The position numbers were made by a program, and so were the translations under genes. Under the pieces are notes generated by a model that was given only the letters and a program-made list of their open reading frames with translations, made no database searches and was not told the DNA's origin. A stretch of 64,000 bases of DNA. Source: Azospirillum sp. OGB3 (lineage in GTDB: Bacteria > Pseudomonadota > Alphaproteobacteria > Azospirillales > Azospirillaceae). How positions within the stretch are numbered: position 1 is the stretch's first letter; every line of letters starts with the position of its first letter. The stretch covers positions 1 through 64,000 of the forward strand of contig NZ_JACHYN010000023.1 of NCBI RefSeq assembly GCF_014192915.1, read 5' to 3'. Shown here piece after piece: positions 35,890 to 45,242 of this stretch.

Positions 35890-37575
35890 ATGCTCGATAA
35901 TTTGTCCATTCGCTCGAAGCTCTGGGGACTTGTGGCTCTGGCGAGCATCGCGTCGGCGGCCATTGTCGGCGCCGGCCTCTGGCTGAATTACCAGCGCATG
36001 CACGCCGATCGCGTCCAGTCCCTGCGCTTCATGGTCGAGGCCGCCCACAGCATGGCCGCCGCCTACGAGGCGGAGGCCGCCGCCGGGCAGATCACGCGTG
36101 AGGAGGCGCAGGCCCGCTTCAAACGGTCGCTTCTCGGCATGCGCTACGGCGGGCAGGATTATCTGTTCGCGATCACGCTGGACGGTTTCGGCTTCGCCCA
36201 TCCCAGCCCCAAGCTGATGGGGAAGGACGTGTCCGGCGTGAAGGACACCAAGGGGGCGCCGATCCTGATGGACATGGCGCGGATCGCCAAGACGTCAGGG
36301 GAAGGCACCTACGGCTATTTCTGGAACGTCGCCCAGAACAGCGACGAGACGGCGGCGAAGCTGTCCTACATCAAGACCTTCCAGCCCTGGGGCATCTACA
36401 TCGGTACGGGCGTCTTCATCGACGACATCCGCAGCGCCTTTCTGGGCACGCTGTGGACCGTTCTGGCGGTCGCCGGCCTTCTGGCGGTGCCGGCGGTCGG
36501 CCTGATCGCGCTGGTCGGGGTGCGGCTCAGCGCCACGATCCGCAGCCTCAGCGCCCGTATGCACGCCCTGGCGGACGGCGACCTCTCGGTCGCCTTTCCC
36601 GAGGCGAACCGCCGCGACGAGATCGGCGCCATGGCCAGCGCCGCCCGCGTGTTCCTGGGCAACGCCGTGGAGAAGAAGCGCCTGGAAGCCGATCAGGCCG
36701 CCGCGCTGCGCAGCTCGGAGGAGGACAAGCGCCGCACCCTCGCCGGCCTCGCCGAGCGGTTCGAGCGGAGCGTCGGCGAGGTGATGAAGTCGGTGTCGCG
36801 CGAAACCGAGGAGATGGAGCGTGAGGCCCAGGAGATGACCAGGGCCGCCGGGCAGACCGACCAGTTGGCCGGCGCCGTGGCGTCGGCAACGGAGCAGACC
36901 TCGGCCAACGTGCAGACGGTCGCCGTGGCGACGGAGCAGTTGTCGGGCTCGGTGGGGGAGATCAGCCGCCGGGTCGCCGACGCTTCGCGGATCGCGCGCG
37001 ACGCCGCCACGGCGTCGGAGCGGGCCACCGGCAAGGTGACCGGCCTGGCCGAGGCGGTCGGTCGGATCGGCACCGTGGTGAGCCTGATCAACGACATCGC
37101 CGCGCAGACCAATCTGCTGGCGCTGAACGCCACCATCGAGGCGGCGCGCGCCGGCGAGGCGGGCAAGGGCTTCGCGGTGGTCGCCGGCGAGGTGAAGAGC
37201 CTCGCCAGCCAAACCGCCAAGGCGACCGAGGAGATCGCTGCCCAGGTCGCCGGCGTCCAGTCCGCGACCGGCGAGGCGGTGGCGGAGATCGGCGGAGTGG
37301 CGCGGGTGATCGAGCAGGTGAACGGCATCGCCACGATCATCGCGTCGGCGGTGGAGGAGCAGGGAGCGGCGACCCAGGCGATCAGCCGCAACGTGCAGCA
37401 GGCCGCCGATGTCACGCGCGACGTGGCGCGGGACATCGCCGGCGTGACCGCCGCCGCCGGGCAATGCGGGACAATGGCCTACGCGGTGCTGGAGGCGTCC
37501 CGGCAGCTGGCTCAGCAGTCGGAAACGCTGAACGGCGAAATCGCCGGCTTCCTGAGCACCCTGCGCACGCGGTGA
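35890..37575 (+). CDS. Methyl-accepting chemotaxis protein with single Cache domain
   Basis: 561 residues. Transmembrane helix 1 spans about 11-33, a periplasmic sCache_2-type sensor about 35-180 (RYGGQDYLFAITLDGFGFAH and QPWGIYIGTGVFIDDI are typical), helix 2 about 186-210, and a HAMP domain about 210-262. The cytoplasmic signalling domain has the hairpin tip INDIAAQTNLLALNATIEAA. It relays ligand binding to a CheA-CheW array. There is no C-terminal methylation pentapeptide tether. sCache_2 receptors often detect small carboxylates, but the ligand is not predictable here. It lies just after the two kinase/regulator cassettes. Confidence 0.94.
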   Translation: MLDNLSIRSKLWGLVALASIASAAIVGAGLWLNYQRMHADRVQSLRFMVEAAHSMAAAYEAEAAAGQITREEAQARFKRSLLGMRYGGQDYLFAITLDGFGFAHPSPKLMGKDVSGVKDTKGAPILMDMARIAKTSGEGTYGYFWNVAQNSDETAAKLSYIKTFQPWGIYIGTGVFIDDIRSAFLGTLWTVLAVAGLLAVPAVGLIALVGVRLSATIRSLSARMHALADGDLSVAFPEANRRDEIGAMASAARVFLGNAVEKKRLEADQAAALRSSEEDKRRTLAGLAERFERSVGEVMKSVSRETEEMEREAQEMTRAAGQTDQLAGAVASATEQTSANVQTVAVATEQLSGSVGEISRRVADASRIARDAATASERATGKVTGLAEAVGRIGTVVSLINDIAAQTNLLALNATIEAARAGEAGKGFAVVAGEVKSLASQTAKATEEIAAQVAGVQSATGEAVAEIGGVARVIEQVNGIATIIASAVEEQGAATQAISRNVQQAADVTRDVARDIAGVTAAAGQCGTMAYAVLEASRQLAQQSETLNGEIAGFLSTLRTR

Positions 37576-37595
37576 ACGGCGGCGTGCCCTGCCGA

Positions 37596-38447
37596 TCAGT
37601 CGGCGGCGGCGCGCACGCCCACAGCCGGAGGCGCCGTCTTCTTCGGTGCCGGTTTCTCCAGAATGGTCGTTTCCACCCAGTCCGCGACGTGGCGGGCGAC
37701 CGCTTCCCAGCCGGGCTCGAGCATCATGCTGTGCCCCATCTCCGGGAAGAAGACCGGCTCCGTCCGGAAGGCGCGGGCGGTGGCCTCCACTTGGTCCCTG
37801 GGGATCAGCCGGTCTTCCTCGGCGCCCAGCACCGCCACGCGGACGCCGCGGGCCGGCAGGAGCGGGAAGGGAATCCAGCCACCGATGTCGAGAAGCACGC
37901 GCTGCGACTCCTCCTGCATCAGCGGCTCGTAGCGCTTGGCAAGCTCCAGCGGCACCCGGTCGGAGAACATGGCGCGGCGCACCGCCTCCGCTTCGATGCC
38001 GTTGGAGAAGGTCATCAGCATGCCCATCTGCTGGAACACATAGGGATCGCTCCAGGCCAGCCGCATCGTGGACTCCAGCAGGCCGTGCGGCGGGGCGGAA
38101 GCCATCAGGACAGCCCCCGGAAAGCGGCGGCGGATCAGGGCCCGCTGGACCACCATACCGCCCATGGAATGGCCGATCAGCACCGGCGGTGCCGAGCAGG
38201 CGTCCACGGCGGTCAGCACATCCTCCACATAGTCGGTGATGCCGAAGCTGTTCAGCCGGTCCCGCCCCTCGCTGGCGCCGTGGCCGCGCAGGGACACCGC
38301 GTGCGCCTCCCACCCTTGCTCGGCGAACCAGGGCAGGAAATGCTCGTCCCAGATCCAGCCGCCGCAGAAGGCGCCGTGGACGAACAGCAGGGGCACGGGC
38401 TTGGCCGGTTTGGCGGGGCGGTGGCTGAGGATTTCGAGCTTGGGCAT
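37596..38447 (-). CDS. Alpha/beta-fold hydrolase
   Basis: 283 residues starting at MPKLEILSHRP; the longer in-frame sequence upstream overlaps non-coding DNA. LLFVHGAFCGGWIWDEH gives the oxyanion region, GHSMGGMVV the nucleophile elbow, LGAEEDRLIPRDQ the acid, and FFPEMGHSMMLEP the catalytic histidine. The C-terminal 20 residues are Pro/Ala/Lys-rich. It is soluble, and the substrate is unknown. It is on the minus strand with another hydrolase gene 76 bases upstream. Confidence 0.87.
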   Translation of the reverse strand: MPKLEILSHRPAKPAKPVPLLFVHGAFCGGWIWDEHFLPWFAEQGWEAHAVSLRGHGASEGRDRLNSFGITDYVEDVLTAVDACSAPPVLIGHSMGGMVVQRALIRRRFPGAVLMASAPPHGLLESTMRLAWSDPYVFQQMGMLMTFSNGIEAEAVRRAMFSDRVPLELAKRYEPLMQEESQRVLLDIGGWIPFPLLPARGVRVAVLGAEEDRLIPRDQVEATARAFRTEPVFFPEMGHSMMLEPGWEAVARHVADWVETTILEKPAPKKTAPPAVGVRAAAD

Positions 38448-38523
38448 GGGCGGTCCGGTCCGGCTGCTGCGGTGCGGGAAGAAACCAGAGGTAGCCCGCA
38501 TCGCTTCCGCTGTCGACCCGCGC

Positions 38524-39168
38524 TCAACCGTTGGCAGCCTTGAGCAGATGGGTGGTGAACCAGGACCGCGCGGAATCAGCCACCTGATCGAGCTTCCCCG
38601 TCTCCTCGAACAGGCGCCCGGCACCCGGCACGACCTCAAGCGCCTTGGTGCAGTGCAGCCGGCCGAAGGCGTCGTTGTTGAGGTCCAGCGCCGGCGCGTC
38701 CTTGCCGCCAACCACCAGCAGGGTGGGGGCGGCGACGGCGTTCAGCCACTCCTCCGCCAGATCGGGACGCCCGCCACGGCAGACCACGGCACCGACTCCG
38801 TCATGCTCCGCGGCACGTCCCGCCGCGATCAGCGCCGACGCCGCCCCGGACCCGGCGCCGAAGAAGCCGATGGGCTTGCGCTCCACCGCGGTGGTCGCGC
38901 GCAGGTGGCGGACGGCGAGCAACAGGCGCTCGGACTGGCGGTGGACGTCGAACTGGTTTGCCGGGTCGGCCCTCTCCGCCTCGGTCATCAGGTCCATCAG
39001 CAGCGTGGCGAATCCGGCTTCGCGCAATCGCGCGGCGACACGGACGTTGCGCGGGCTCATCCGTCCGCTGGAGGTGCCATGGGCGAAGATCACCGCCGCC
39101 GCGAACCCATCGGGCACGCCGAATTGCCCCGCAAGGCCGAGCGGTGGAATGTAGAGAGTCGTCTCCAT
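38524..39168 (-). CDS. Dienelactone hydrolase-family protein
   Basis: 214 residues with an alpha/beta-hydrolase fold: AVIFAHGTSSGRMSPRN (oxyanion loop), IGFFGAGSGAASALIAAG (serine in G-x-S-x-G), LLVVGGKDAPALDLNN (acid) and a C-terminal half that lacks an obvious catalytic HG motif. Proteins of this type are often encoded near phosphoribosyltransferases and are annotated as dienelactone hydrolase-like or alpha/beta hydrolase. No aromatic-degradation gene is nearby, so true dienelactone activity is unlikely. Confidence 0.75.
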   Translation of the reverse strand: METTLYIPPLGLAGQFGVPDGFAAAVIFAHGTSSGRMSPRNVRVAARLREAGFATLLMDLMTEAERADPANQFDVHRQSERLLLAVRHLRATTAVERKPIGFFGAGSGAASALIAAGRAAEHDGVGAVVCRGGRPDLAEEWLNAVAAPTLLVVGGKDAPALDLNNDAFGRLHCTKALEVVPGAGRLFEETGKLDQVADSARSWFTTHLLKAANG

Positions 39169-39323
39169 GCGCCTTTCCCCCTTTCGTTGGGCCTTGCCCC
39201 GATGAGGTGCCCGGCCGGTGGCTTAACAGGCCGGATGGTCGGTCCGTGCCCAATGGCCTACAATGACGATCCTGGACCAAATCCAGAGATCGGTATCGTT
39301 CCCCGGAGAAGGGAGACCCACCT

Positions 39324-39836
39324 TTGTCAGACGAAGCCCCGTCCAGCGCGCCACCCGTCACGCCCGGCATTCCGCCGAAGCCCCCGGTGCTCGATCCCGC
39401 GGTCGTCGGGGCGACGCTGGGCGCCACCGACTACCCCGAGCCGTTCCGCGCGGCGGTCGCCGGGCGCCTGCGCAAGCGGCTGGGCAATCCGCTGGGAATC
39501 ACCAACTTCGGCGTGAACCTGACCCGGCTGGAGCCGGGCGCCGCCTCCGCCCTGCGGCATTGGCACACCCGCCAGGACGAATTCGTCTATGTGCTGGAGG
39601 GCGAGCTGACCCTGGTCGCCGACGCCGGCGAGACGGTCCTGCGTCCCGGCATGTGCGCCGGCTTCCCGGCCGGAAAGCCCGACGGGCACCAGCTCGTCAA
39701 CCGCTCCGACGAGCCGGCGACCTATCTGGAGGTCGGCGACCGCAGCGCGGGGGACGAGGCGCATTACCCGGACGAGGATCTGCGCTACGACAGCGCGACG
39801 GACCTCTTCACGCACCGCGACGGCACCCCCTGGTGA
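39324..39836 (+). CDS. Cupin-domain protein
   Basis: 170 residues with a TTG start behind GAAGGGAG. A single cupin-2 barrel is visible: motif 1 as LRHWHTRQDEFVYVLEGE (two His, one Glu) and motif 2 as RPGMCAGFPAGKPDGHQLVN, with the distal histidine. These residues normally bind one metal ion. Most related small cupins have no proven activity; they are sometimes called sugar-binding or dioxygenase-like. The Pro-rich N-terminus (SSAPPVTPGIPPKPP) is disordered. No partner is evident next to it. Confidence 0.85.
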   Translation: MSDEAPSSAPPVTPGIPPKPPVLDPAVVGATLGATDYPEPFRAAVAGRLRKRLGNPLGITNFGVNLTRLEPGAASALRHWHTRQDEFVYVLEGELTLVADAGETVLRPGMCAGFPAGKPDGHQLVNRSDEPATYLEVGDRSAGDEAHYPDEDLRYDSATDLFTHRDGTPW

Positions 39837-39858
39837 GAAAAGCGGGGCAGCGGTCCCA

Positions 39859-41310
39859 TCACGAAATCGCCCGCGCGCCCGCAAGCGCCGACTCCGGCAG
39901 AGGGGTGGCGGACCGCGGCAGCCGGGCGATGTGCCGGGCGGCCCGGGCGCATTGGCTGCGCAGTTCGGGAACCGCGGTCATCTCCCAGAAGGGTGGACGG
40001 CTGATCGGGCCGAGCGCGAACAGCCGGTCCGACACCTGCCCGTCCTCGCCGATCAGGGCGCCGTCCATGGTGACGTCCAGCCCCAGCCGCAGCGGATCGG
40101 GCCGGGCCAGGCCGCGCGTCAGCAGCGCCTTGACCAGCGGATGGGCGATGCGGCTGAAGTCGCACTCGGTGCCGGTGGCATTGACGATGGAGCCCACCGT
40201 CCGGGTCCAGACGGTTCCTTCCGCCCCGCGGGCACGGACGGTCGCTTCCACACCGTTCGGAACGAGGTGCAGCGTCTGAAGGCGGCCGGCGCGGATGGTC
40301 AGCCGTCCGTTCGCGCACAGGGCGGCGATGCGGGCGGCCACCTCCGGCGCGATGCGGTGGCGATGGACCTCCCAATAGGGGCGGGCATGGCGGAGGAAGC
40401 GCCGCCGCTCCTCCAGCGGCAGGTGGCTCCAGATCAGGTGATGGTAGGGCCGCAGCGCATCGAAGGCCGACCGCCAGTCGAACCCGGTCTCCCGTGCGCG
40501 GCGGACGTCGGCCTTCAGGGCGATCATCACGTCCAGCACGGTGCGCGGCATCACCTGCGGGTGGATGAAGCTCTTGAAAGGCCGCGTCTCCTCGTGCGTC
40601 TGGGGCAGCAGGCCGCGGCGCGACAAAGCGACGATCGGGCCGCGGTGTCCCTGCTCCTCCAGCGACAGGACGGTGTCCACCATGGTCAGGCCGGTTCCCA
40701 GGATCAGCACGGGGGCGTCGGGGGCGATGGTCGCCAGCGCCGGCCAGTCCCAGGGCGAGGCCACGTAGCGGCTGGAGGCATAGACCTCCGGCGCCGTGAC
40801 GGGCGGCGGCGAGGGGGCAAAGTTCCCGACGCACAGGACCGCCGTGTCCACCGGCAGGCTGGTTCCGTTGCCCAGCCGCAGCCGGGTGCCCCGGGCGTCC
40901 GACGCGATGTCCACCGCCTCCGCCTGCGACACGGTGAGCGAGACGTGGGACGGAGCGGCGGTCATCGCTTCGCGCAACACGTCCTGGATGTAAGCTCCGT
41001 AACGGGCGCGGGAAACGAAGGCGTGGCCGCTGGGCGGCGCTGCGCCGGCCCCGTCGTCCTGCGCCCACAGCCAGCGCAGGAAGTGCCGCGGGTCGTCGGG
41101 ATAAGCGCTCATGTTGTAGGCGCGCACGTTCAGCAGGTGCGCGGCGTTGGGCGTGGAGTAGGCGAGCCCGGCGCCGACGCTGGGCATGCGTTCGATCAGG
41201 TGCAGGCTGGTCGGCTCATCGGCGCAGCGCATCAGGTGCGCGGCGAGGACGCTGCCGGTGAAGCCGGCCCCGATGATGGCGATGCGGCGTTTCGAAGGGC
41301 GTGCTGACAA
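39859..41310 (-). CDS. FAD/NAD(P)-binding oxidoreductase (COG4529-like)
   Basis: 483 residues if started at the TTG preceded by AGAGGAG (LSARPSKRRIA); an ATG 35 codons upstream would extend it into less likely sequence. The N-terminal dinucleotide fold is IAIIGAGFTGSVLAAHL, and LIERMPSVGAGLAYSTPN and LLNVRAYNMSAYPDDPRHFLRW are strong signatures of the COG4529/HpnW-like flavoprotein group. A second Rossmann glycine motif is VLILGTGLTMVDTVLSL. The reaction is unknown. It is divergent from the small RHH-like gene, with a CtrA-type box between them. Confidence 0.85.
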   Translation of the reverse strand: MSARPSKRRIAIIGAGFTGSVLAAHLMRCADEPTSLHLIERMPSVGAGLAYSTPNAAHLLNVRAYNMSAYPDDPRHFLRWLWAQDDGAGAAPPSGHAFVSRARYGAYIQDVLREAMTAAPSHVSLTVSQAEAVDIASDARGTRLRLGNGTSLPVDTAVLCVGNFAPSPPPVTAPEVYASSRYVASPWDWPALATIAPDAPVLILGTGLTMVDTVLSLEEQGHRGPIVALSRRGLLPQTHEETRPFKSFIHPQVMPRTVLDVMIALKADVRRARETGFDWRSAFDALRPYHHLIWSHLPLEERRRFLRHARPYWEVHRHRIAPEVAARIAALCANGRLTIRAGRLQTLHLVPNGVEATVRARGAEGTVWTRTVGSIVNATGTECDFSRIAHPLVKALLTRGLARPDPLRLGLDVTMDGALIGEDGQVSDRLFALGPISRPPFWEMTAVPELRSQCARAARHIARLPRSATPLPESALAGARAIS

Positions 41311-41465
41311 CGTCGTCGCTCCTCTGCTCTGGCCGTGCGAAGAGGGTGGTGATCCGGCGCTGAAGCGCCGGATGGCCCAGCCGGCCACTCTTCGGTGCAG
41401 GGTTGGGCAGGTCAACCGCTATTCCGGTGTAGGGCAAACCCCTGGCACCGCCATGGGCTTTGTGG

Positions 41466-41480
41466 TTAACAAGAAATTAA
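41466..41480. promoter_or_regulatory. CtrA-type box TTAA-N7-TTAA
   Basis: Two TTAA half-sites are separated by exactly 7 bases (41466-41469 and 41477-41480), matching the CtrA full-site consensus of alphaproteobacteria. It is 49 bases upstream of the small RHH-like gene, a typical promoter position. TTAA is scarce in DNA this GC-rich, so chance occurrence is less likely. Confidence 0.55.
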
Positions 41481-41529
41481 CTATAAGCGGGGATGGTTTC
41501 GCACCTTCGAACCATATACGGCAGGACCG

Positions 41530-41817
41530 ATGCCCGACCACCCCCTCCGTCCCACCCCGACCATTCCAGCCATTGCCGGTCCAGCGCCATCGGACCGCCG
41601 CGAACCTGACGTGCAACTGGCCGCCATGGTGCCGCAGAGTGTCAAGCGCGCGGTCCGCCGCCGCGCCGAGGAGGAGGGGACGACCGTCCGCAGCGTCCTG
41701 TTGCGCGCCCTGAAACACGCCGGGATCGCCGAGGTCGAGGAATCGGAGATCGCCGATCGCCGCATCGCCGCCGGCGCCGAACGCTCCGGTGCCTGGAAGG
41801 CCACGCGTATCCGTTGA
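41530..41817 (+). CDS. Small ribbon-helix-helix-like protein
   Basis: 95 residues. The N-terminal 30 are Pro-rich and probably disordered. Residues 30-65 (VQLAAMVPQSVKRAVRRRAE, then GTTVRSVLLRALKHAG) have the strand-helix-helix pattern of CopG/Arc-type DNA-binding proteins, although the strand is short. The C-terminus is Arg-rich. It lies downstream of a CtrA-type box and 58 bases ahead of the large hybrid kinase, so it might be a cell-cycle-linked regulator. DNA binding is inferred from pattern only. Confidence 0.6.
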   Translation: MPDHPLRPTPTIPAIAGPAPSDRREPDVQLAAMVPQSVKRAVRRRAEEEGTTVRSVLLRALKHAGIAEVEESEIADRRIAAGAERSGAWKATRIR

Positions 41818-41875
41818 CGGGACAGCCGAGCATCGCGCACGGTCACACGGCACCATTTTCCGAAAGCCGCCCTGT

Positions 41876-44800
41876 ATGAGCCTTCTTCACCGCCTGCTGC
41901 TTCTTGTTCTCGTGGCGATGATCCCGGCGGCCGTCATCGAGGTGAAGAACGAGTTGGCCCTGCGCGCCGCGCGGGAGGCGGAGGTGGGGCGGGACGCCCT
42001 GCACCTCGCCGCGCTGTTCGAGGCGGAACAGCACCGCATGATCGACGGGCTGCGGCAGGTGCTGAACACGCTGGTGAGGGCCGATCCGGTGCATGCGCCC
42101 GAATCCCCGGCCTGTCAGGCGCTGATGGACGGCCTGCGGGCGTCCTATCCCGGCCACCTCGGCATCGTGGTTGCCGGGCTGGACGGGATGGTGCGTTGCG
42201 GAACCGATCGCGCTTCGCTGGGGATTTCCATCGCCGACCGCGACTATTTCCGCGACGCGCTGGACAGCGGCCGGATGACGCTGGGCGAGCATGTCTTCCG
42301 CCGGACCGACGGGCGCGCCGCCATGCCCGTCGCGCTGGCCTTCCGGGACGCGGAGGGCAGGGCGGCCGGCGTGGTGACGGCGATGACCGACATCTCCTGG
42401 ATCGCCGACTTTCTGTCGAAACGGCCGTTGTCCGACAACGCGCGGATCACGCTGGTGGACCGCCGCGGCCGGGTGGTCGCCCAGGTGCCGCCTTTGCCAA
42501 ACCAGACGGGGCCCAATCAGACGGGCGAAGGCGGTGCGCTGTCGCCCCCTGTCATCGCGCTGCTCTCCCGCGACACCCCCGGCGTCGCCGAGGTGACCGG
42601 ACCGGACGGGCGGCCACGGATCGTCGCCTTTCAGCCGACCGGCCAAAGCTTGGATGGCATCGGTGTCGTGGTCTGCCTGGACAAGGGCGAGGCGCTGGGG
42701 CCGATCCGCGGCGCGATGATTCGGGCGATGATGGGCATCGCCACGGTGCTGCTCCTGACACTGCTCACCGTCTGGTGGGGCGCCAGCCGGTTTCTGCGGC
42801 GGCCGGTGGCGGCGCTGGTCGCCACCGCGGAGCGTTGGAAGGACGGCGATCTGACGGCGCGCAGCGGCGTGGCCGACCAGTCGTCCGAACTCGGCATGCT
42901 CGCCCGCGCCTTCGACGGCATGGCCGAGGAACTGGCTCGTCAGCAGCAGGTCCGGGAGCAGGCCAACGCGTTGGCCCACAAGACGGCCGCCGTTCTGGGC
43001 AGCATCACCGACGGTGTGTTCGAGGTGGACCGCCGCTGGCGCATCACCTTCATGAACGAGCGCGCCCGGGTGCTGATCGCCGGGGGGCGCGATCTGGTCG
43101 GCCAGGACCTGTGGGACGTTTTTCCGGAGGTTGCCGGCAGCGCGTTCGGCGAGAGCTACCGCCGCGCCATGCAGGACCAGACGCCCGTCGAGTTCGAGGA
43201 GTACTGCACGGACTTCGAATCCTGGTTCGCCGTGCGCGCCTTCCCGTCGCCGGATGGACTGGCCGTCTTCTTCCAGGACACCACCGCCCGCAAGTGGGGG
43301 GAAGCGGCGCTGGTCTCGGCCAATCGGGAAAAGAACGCGCTGCTGGCGCAGTTGAACAGCCTGCTGCAGAACGCGCCGGTTGGATTCGCCTTTTTCGACC
43401 GCGAGCGCCGTTACATCCGCATCAACGAGCAGTTGGCCGACTCCAACGGCATTCTGGCCGAGGCCCATATGGGGCGCACTCTGGCGGACCTGCTTCCCGT
43501 CGTGGGCGCCAGCGTCGAACCGCTGATCGACCGGGTGTTCGACACCGGCGAGCCGATCCCCTACCGGGAGGTGATGGGCGAAACGCCTAAGGAACCGGGC
43601 GTGACGCGCCATTGGCTGATCGCCCTGTTCCCCGTGCATGAAGGGAGCGAGGTCGCGGCGGTCGGCGCCGTCGTGATGGAGGTCACCGACCTGCGCCGGG
43701 CCGAGACGGCGCGCCGCCAAAGCGAGGAGCGGTTCCGATCGGTCTTCGAACTGGCCGCGGTGGGCATCGAGCGGTTGGGGTTGGACGGCCGCATTCTCGA
43801 CGTCAACGCCAAGATCTGCGACATCGTCGGCTACCCGCGGGAGGAGCTGCTGCGGCGGACCTACCGCGACATCACCGACCCGGCGGATCTGGCGGCGGAA
43901 GAAGAGCTGATCGAGCGGCTGCTGTCCGGCGAGCTGGCCAGCTACGCCCTGGAGAAGCGCTACCGTCGCAAGGACGGCGGTGCGGTGTGGGTGCGGGTGA
44001 CCTCCTCGCTTGCCCGGATCACCGGCACGGAGCCGGCCTACCGCATCACCGTCGCCGAGGACATCACCGAGCGCAAGGCGATGGAGGCCGCGCTGCGCTC
44101 CGCCCGCGACGAGGCGGAGCGCGCCGACCTCGCCAAGTCGAAGTTTCTGGCGGCGGCCAGCCACGACCTGCGCCAGCCGCTCCAGTCGCTGTTCTTCTTC
44201 GCCGCCGCCCTGTCGGCCCATGTCGGGTCCGCCGCCGGTGCGAAGATCCTGGCCCATCTGGAGCAGGGGCTGGACGCGCTCAAAGGGCTGCTGGACAGTC
44301 TTCTCGACGTGTCGCGCCTCGACGCCGGGGTGGTGACGCCGGTGTTCGAGGATTTCGATGTGGCGGAGGTGCTGGACCCGATCCGCGCCGCCTACGCGCC
44401 GGTCGCTGCGGGCAAGGGCATCGGCTGGCAGGTGGAGGTCGCCGCCGGGCGGGTGCGCAGCGACCGCACGCTGCTGAGCCGGCTGCTGCGCAATCTGGTC
44501 GAGAACGCCATCCGCTACACCGACAGCGGGCTGGTGCGGGTGCAGTGCCGGCCCGACGGGCGGTTCCTGTCCCTCGTCGTCCAGGACACCGGCATGGGCA
44601 TTCCCGACGATCATCTGGAGCGCATCTTCGAGGAGTTTCATCAGGTCGGCAACCCAGAGCGGGACCGCAACCAGGGGCTCGGGCTCGGCCTCGCCATCGT
44701 GCGGCGCCTGTCGCGGCTGCTCGACCACCCGGTGGAGGTGCGCTCCGCGGTGGGCAAGGGCTCGGCCTTCCGGGTGCTGGTGCCGATGGGCGATGCGGCG

Positions 44801-45226
44801 GTGGCGGAGCCCGTGGGCAACGGGAGCGCGGCGCCGGGGATGGGACAGGGCCGTTTTGCCGTCCTGGTGGACGACGACGCCATCGTGCTGATGGGTCTTC
44901 AGCTGATCCTGACGGAATGGGGGTATGCCGTGCTGGCGGCGGGCAGCGCCGATCAGGCGATGGAGCGGCTGTCCGCTCAGACGCGCGTCCCCGACGTCGT
45001 GATCGCCGATTACCGGCTGCGCGAGGGGCGGATCGGGACCGAGGTGATCCTGCGTGTCCGCGAGCGGTACGGTGCCGGGGTGCCGGGGGTGATCCTGACC
45101 GGGGAAACCGGGCCGGACTGCCTGCTGGACGCCACCGCCCACGGGCTGACGGTGATCCACAAGCCGGTCACCCCGCGCGAACTGGCGGCGGCGGTGGACC
45201 AGCAGCTCAAGGCCGTGCCGGTGTGA
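41876..45226 (+). CDS. Large hybrid sensor histidine kinase with Cache, HAMP and PAS domains
   Basis: 1116 residues starting at MSLLHRLLLL. Transmembrane 1 (about 4-22), periplasmic double-Cache-like sensor (about 25-280, with DRDYFRDALDSGRMTLGE), transmembrane 2 (about 285-307), HAMP, and three PAS domains (about 375-490, 495-620, 630-745; the last ends ITVAEDITERK). HisKA follows with H763 in AAASHDLRQPLQSLFFF, then HATPase (DTGMGIPDDH, GLGLGLAIV), and a receiver (about 1000-1110) with D1045 in VVIADYRLREG. The ASHDLRQPL H-box is that of the NahK/FlrB-like hybrid group. No partner regulator is adjacent. Ligand and output are unknown. Confidence 0.92.
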   Translation: MSLLHRLLLLVLVAMIPAAVIEVKNELALRAAREAEVGRDALHLAALFEAEQHRMIDGLRQVLNTLVRADPVHAPESPACQALMDGLRASYPGHLGIVVAGLDGMVRCGTDRASLGISIADRDYFRDALDSGRMTLGEHVFRRTDGRAAMPVALAFRDAEGRAAGVVTAMTDISWIADFLSKRPLSDNARITLVDRRGRVVAQVPPLPNQTGPNQTGEGGALSPPVIALLSRDTPGVAEVTGPDGRPRIVAFQPTGQSLDGIGVVVCLDKGEALGPIRGAMIRAMMGIATVLLLTLLTVWWGASRFLRRPVAALVATAERWKDGDLTARSGVADQSSELGMLARAFDGMAEELARQQQVREQANALAHKTAAVLGSITDGVFEVDRRWRITFMNERARVLIAGGRDLVGQDLWDVFPEVAGSAFGESYRRAMQDQTPVEFEEYCTDFESWFAVRAFPSPDGLAVFFQDTTARKWGEAALVSANREKNALLAQLNSLLQNAPVGFAFFDRERRYIRINEQLADSNGILAEAHMGRTLADLLPVVGASVEPLIDRVFDTGEPIPYREVMGETPKEPGVTRHWLIALFPVHEGSEVAAVGAVVMEVTDLRRAETARRQSEERFRSVFELAAVGIERLGLDGRILDVNAKICDIVGYPREELLRRTYRDITDPADLAAEEELIERLLSGELASYALEKRYRRKDGGAVWVRVTSSLARITGTEPAYRITVAEDITERKAMEAALRSARDEAERADLAKSKFLAAASHDLRQPLQSLFFFAAALSAHVGSAAGAKILAHLEQGLDALKGLLDSLLDVSRLDAGVVTPVFEDFDVAEVLDPIRAAYAPVAAGKGIGWQVEVAAGRVRSDRTLLSRLLRNLVENAIRYTDSGLVRVQCRPDGRFLSLVVQDTGMGIPDDHLERIFEEFHQVGNPERDRNQGLGLGLAIVRRLSRLLDHPVEVRSAVGKGSAFRVLVPMGDAAVAEPVGNGSAAPGMGQGRFAVLVDDDAIVLMGLQLILTEWGYAVLAAGSADQAMERLSAQTRVPDVVIADYRLREGRIGTEVILRVRERYGAGVPGVILTGETGPDCLLDATAHGLTVIHKPVTPRELAAAVDQQLKAVPV

Positions 45227-45242
45227 GGCGCGCGCCGGGGCG

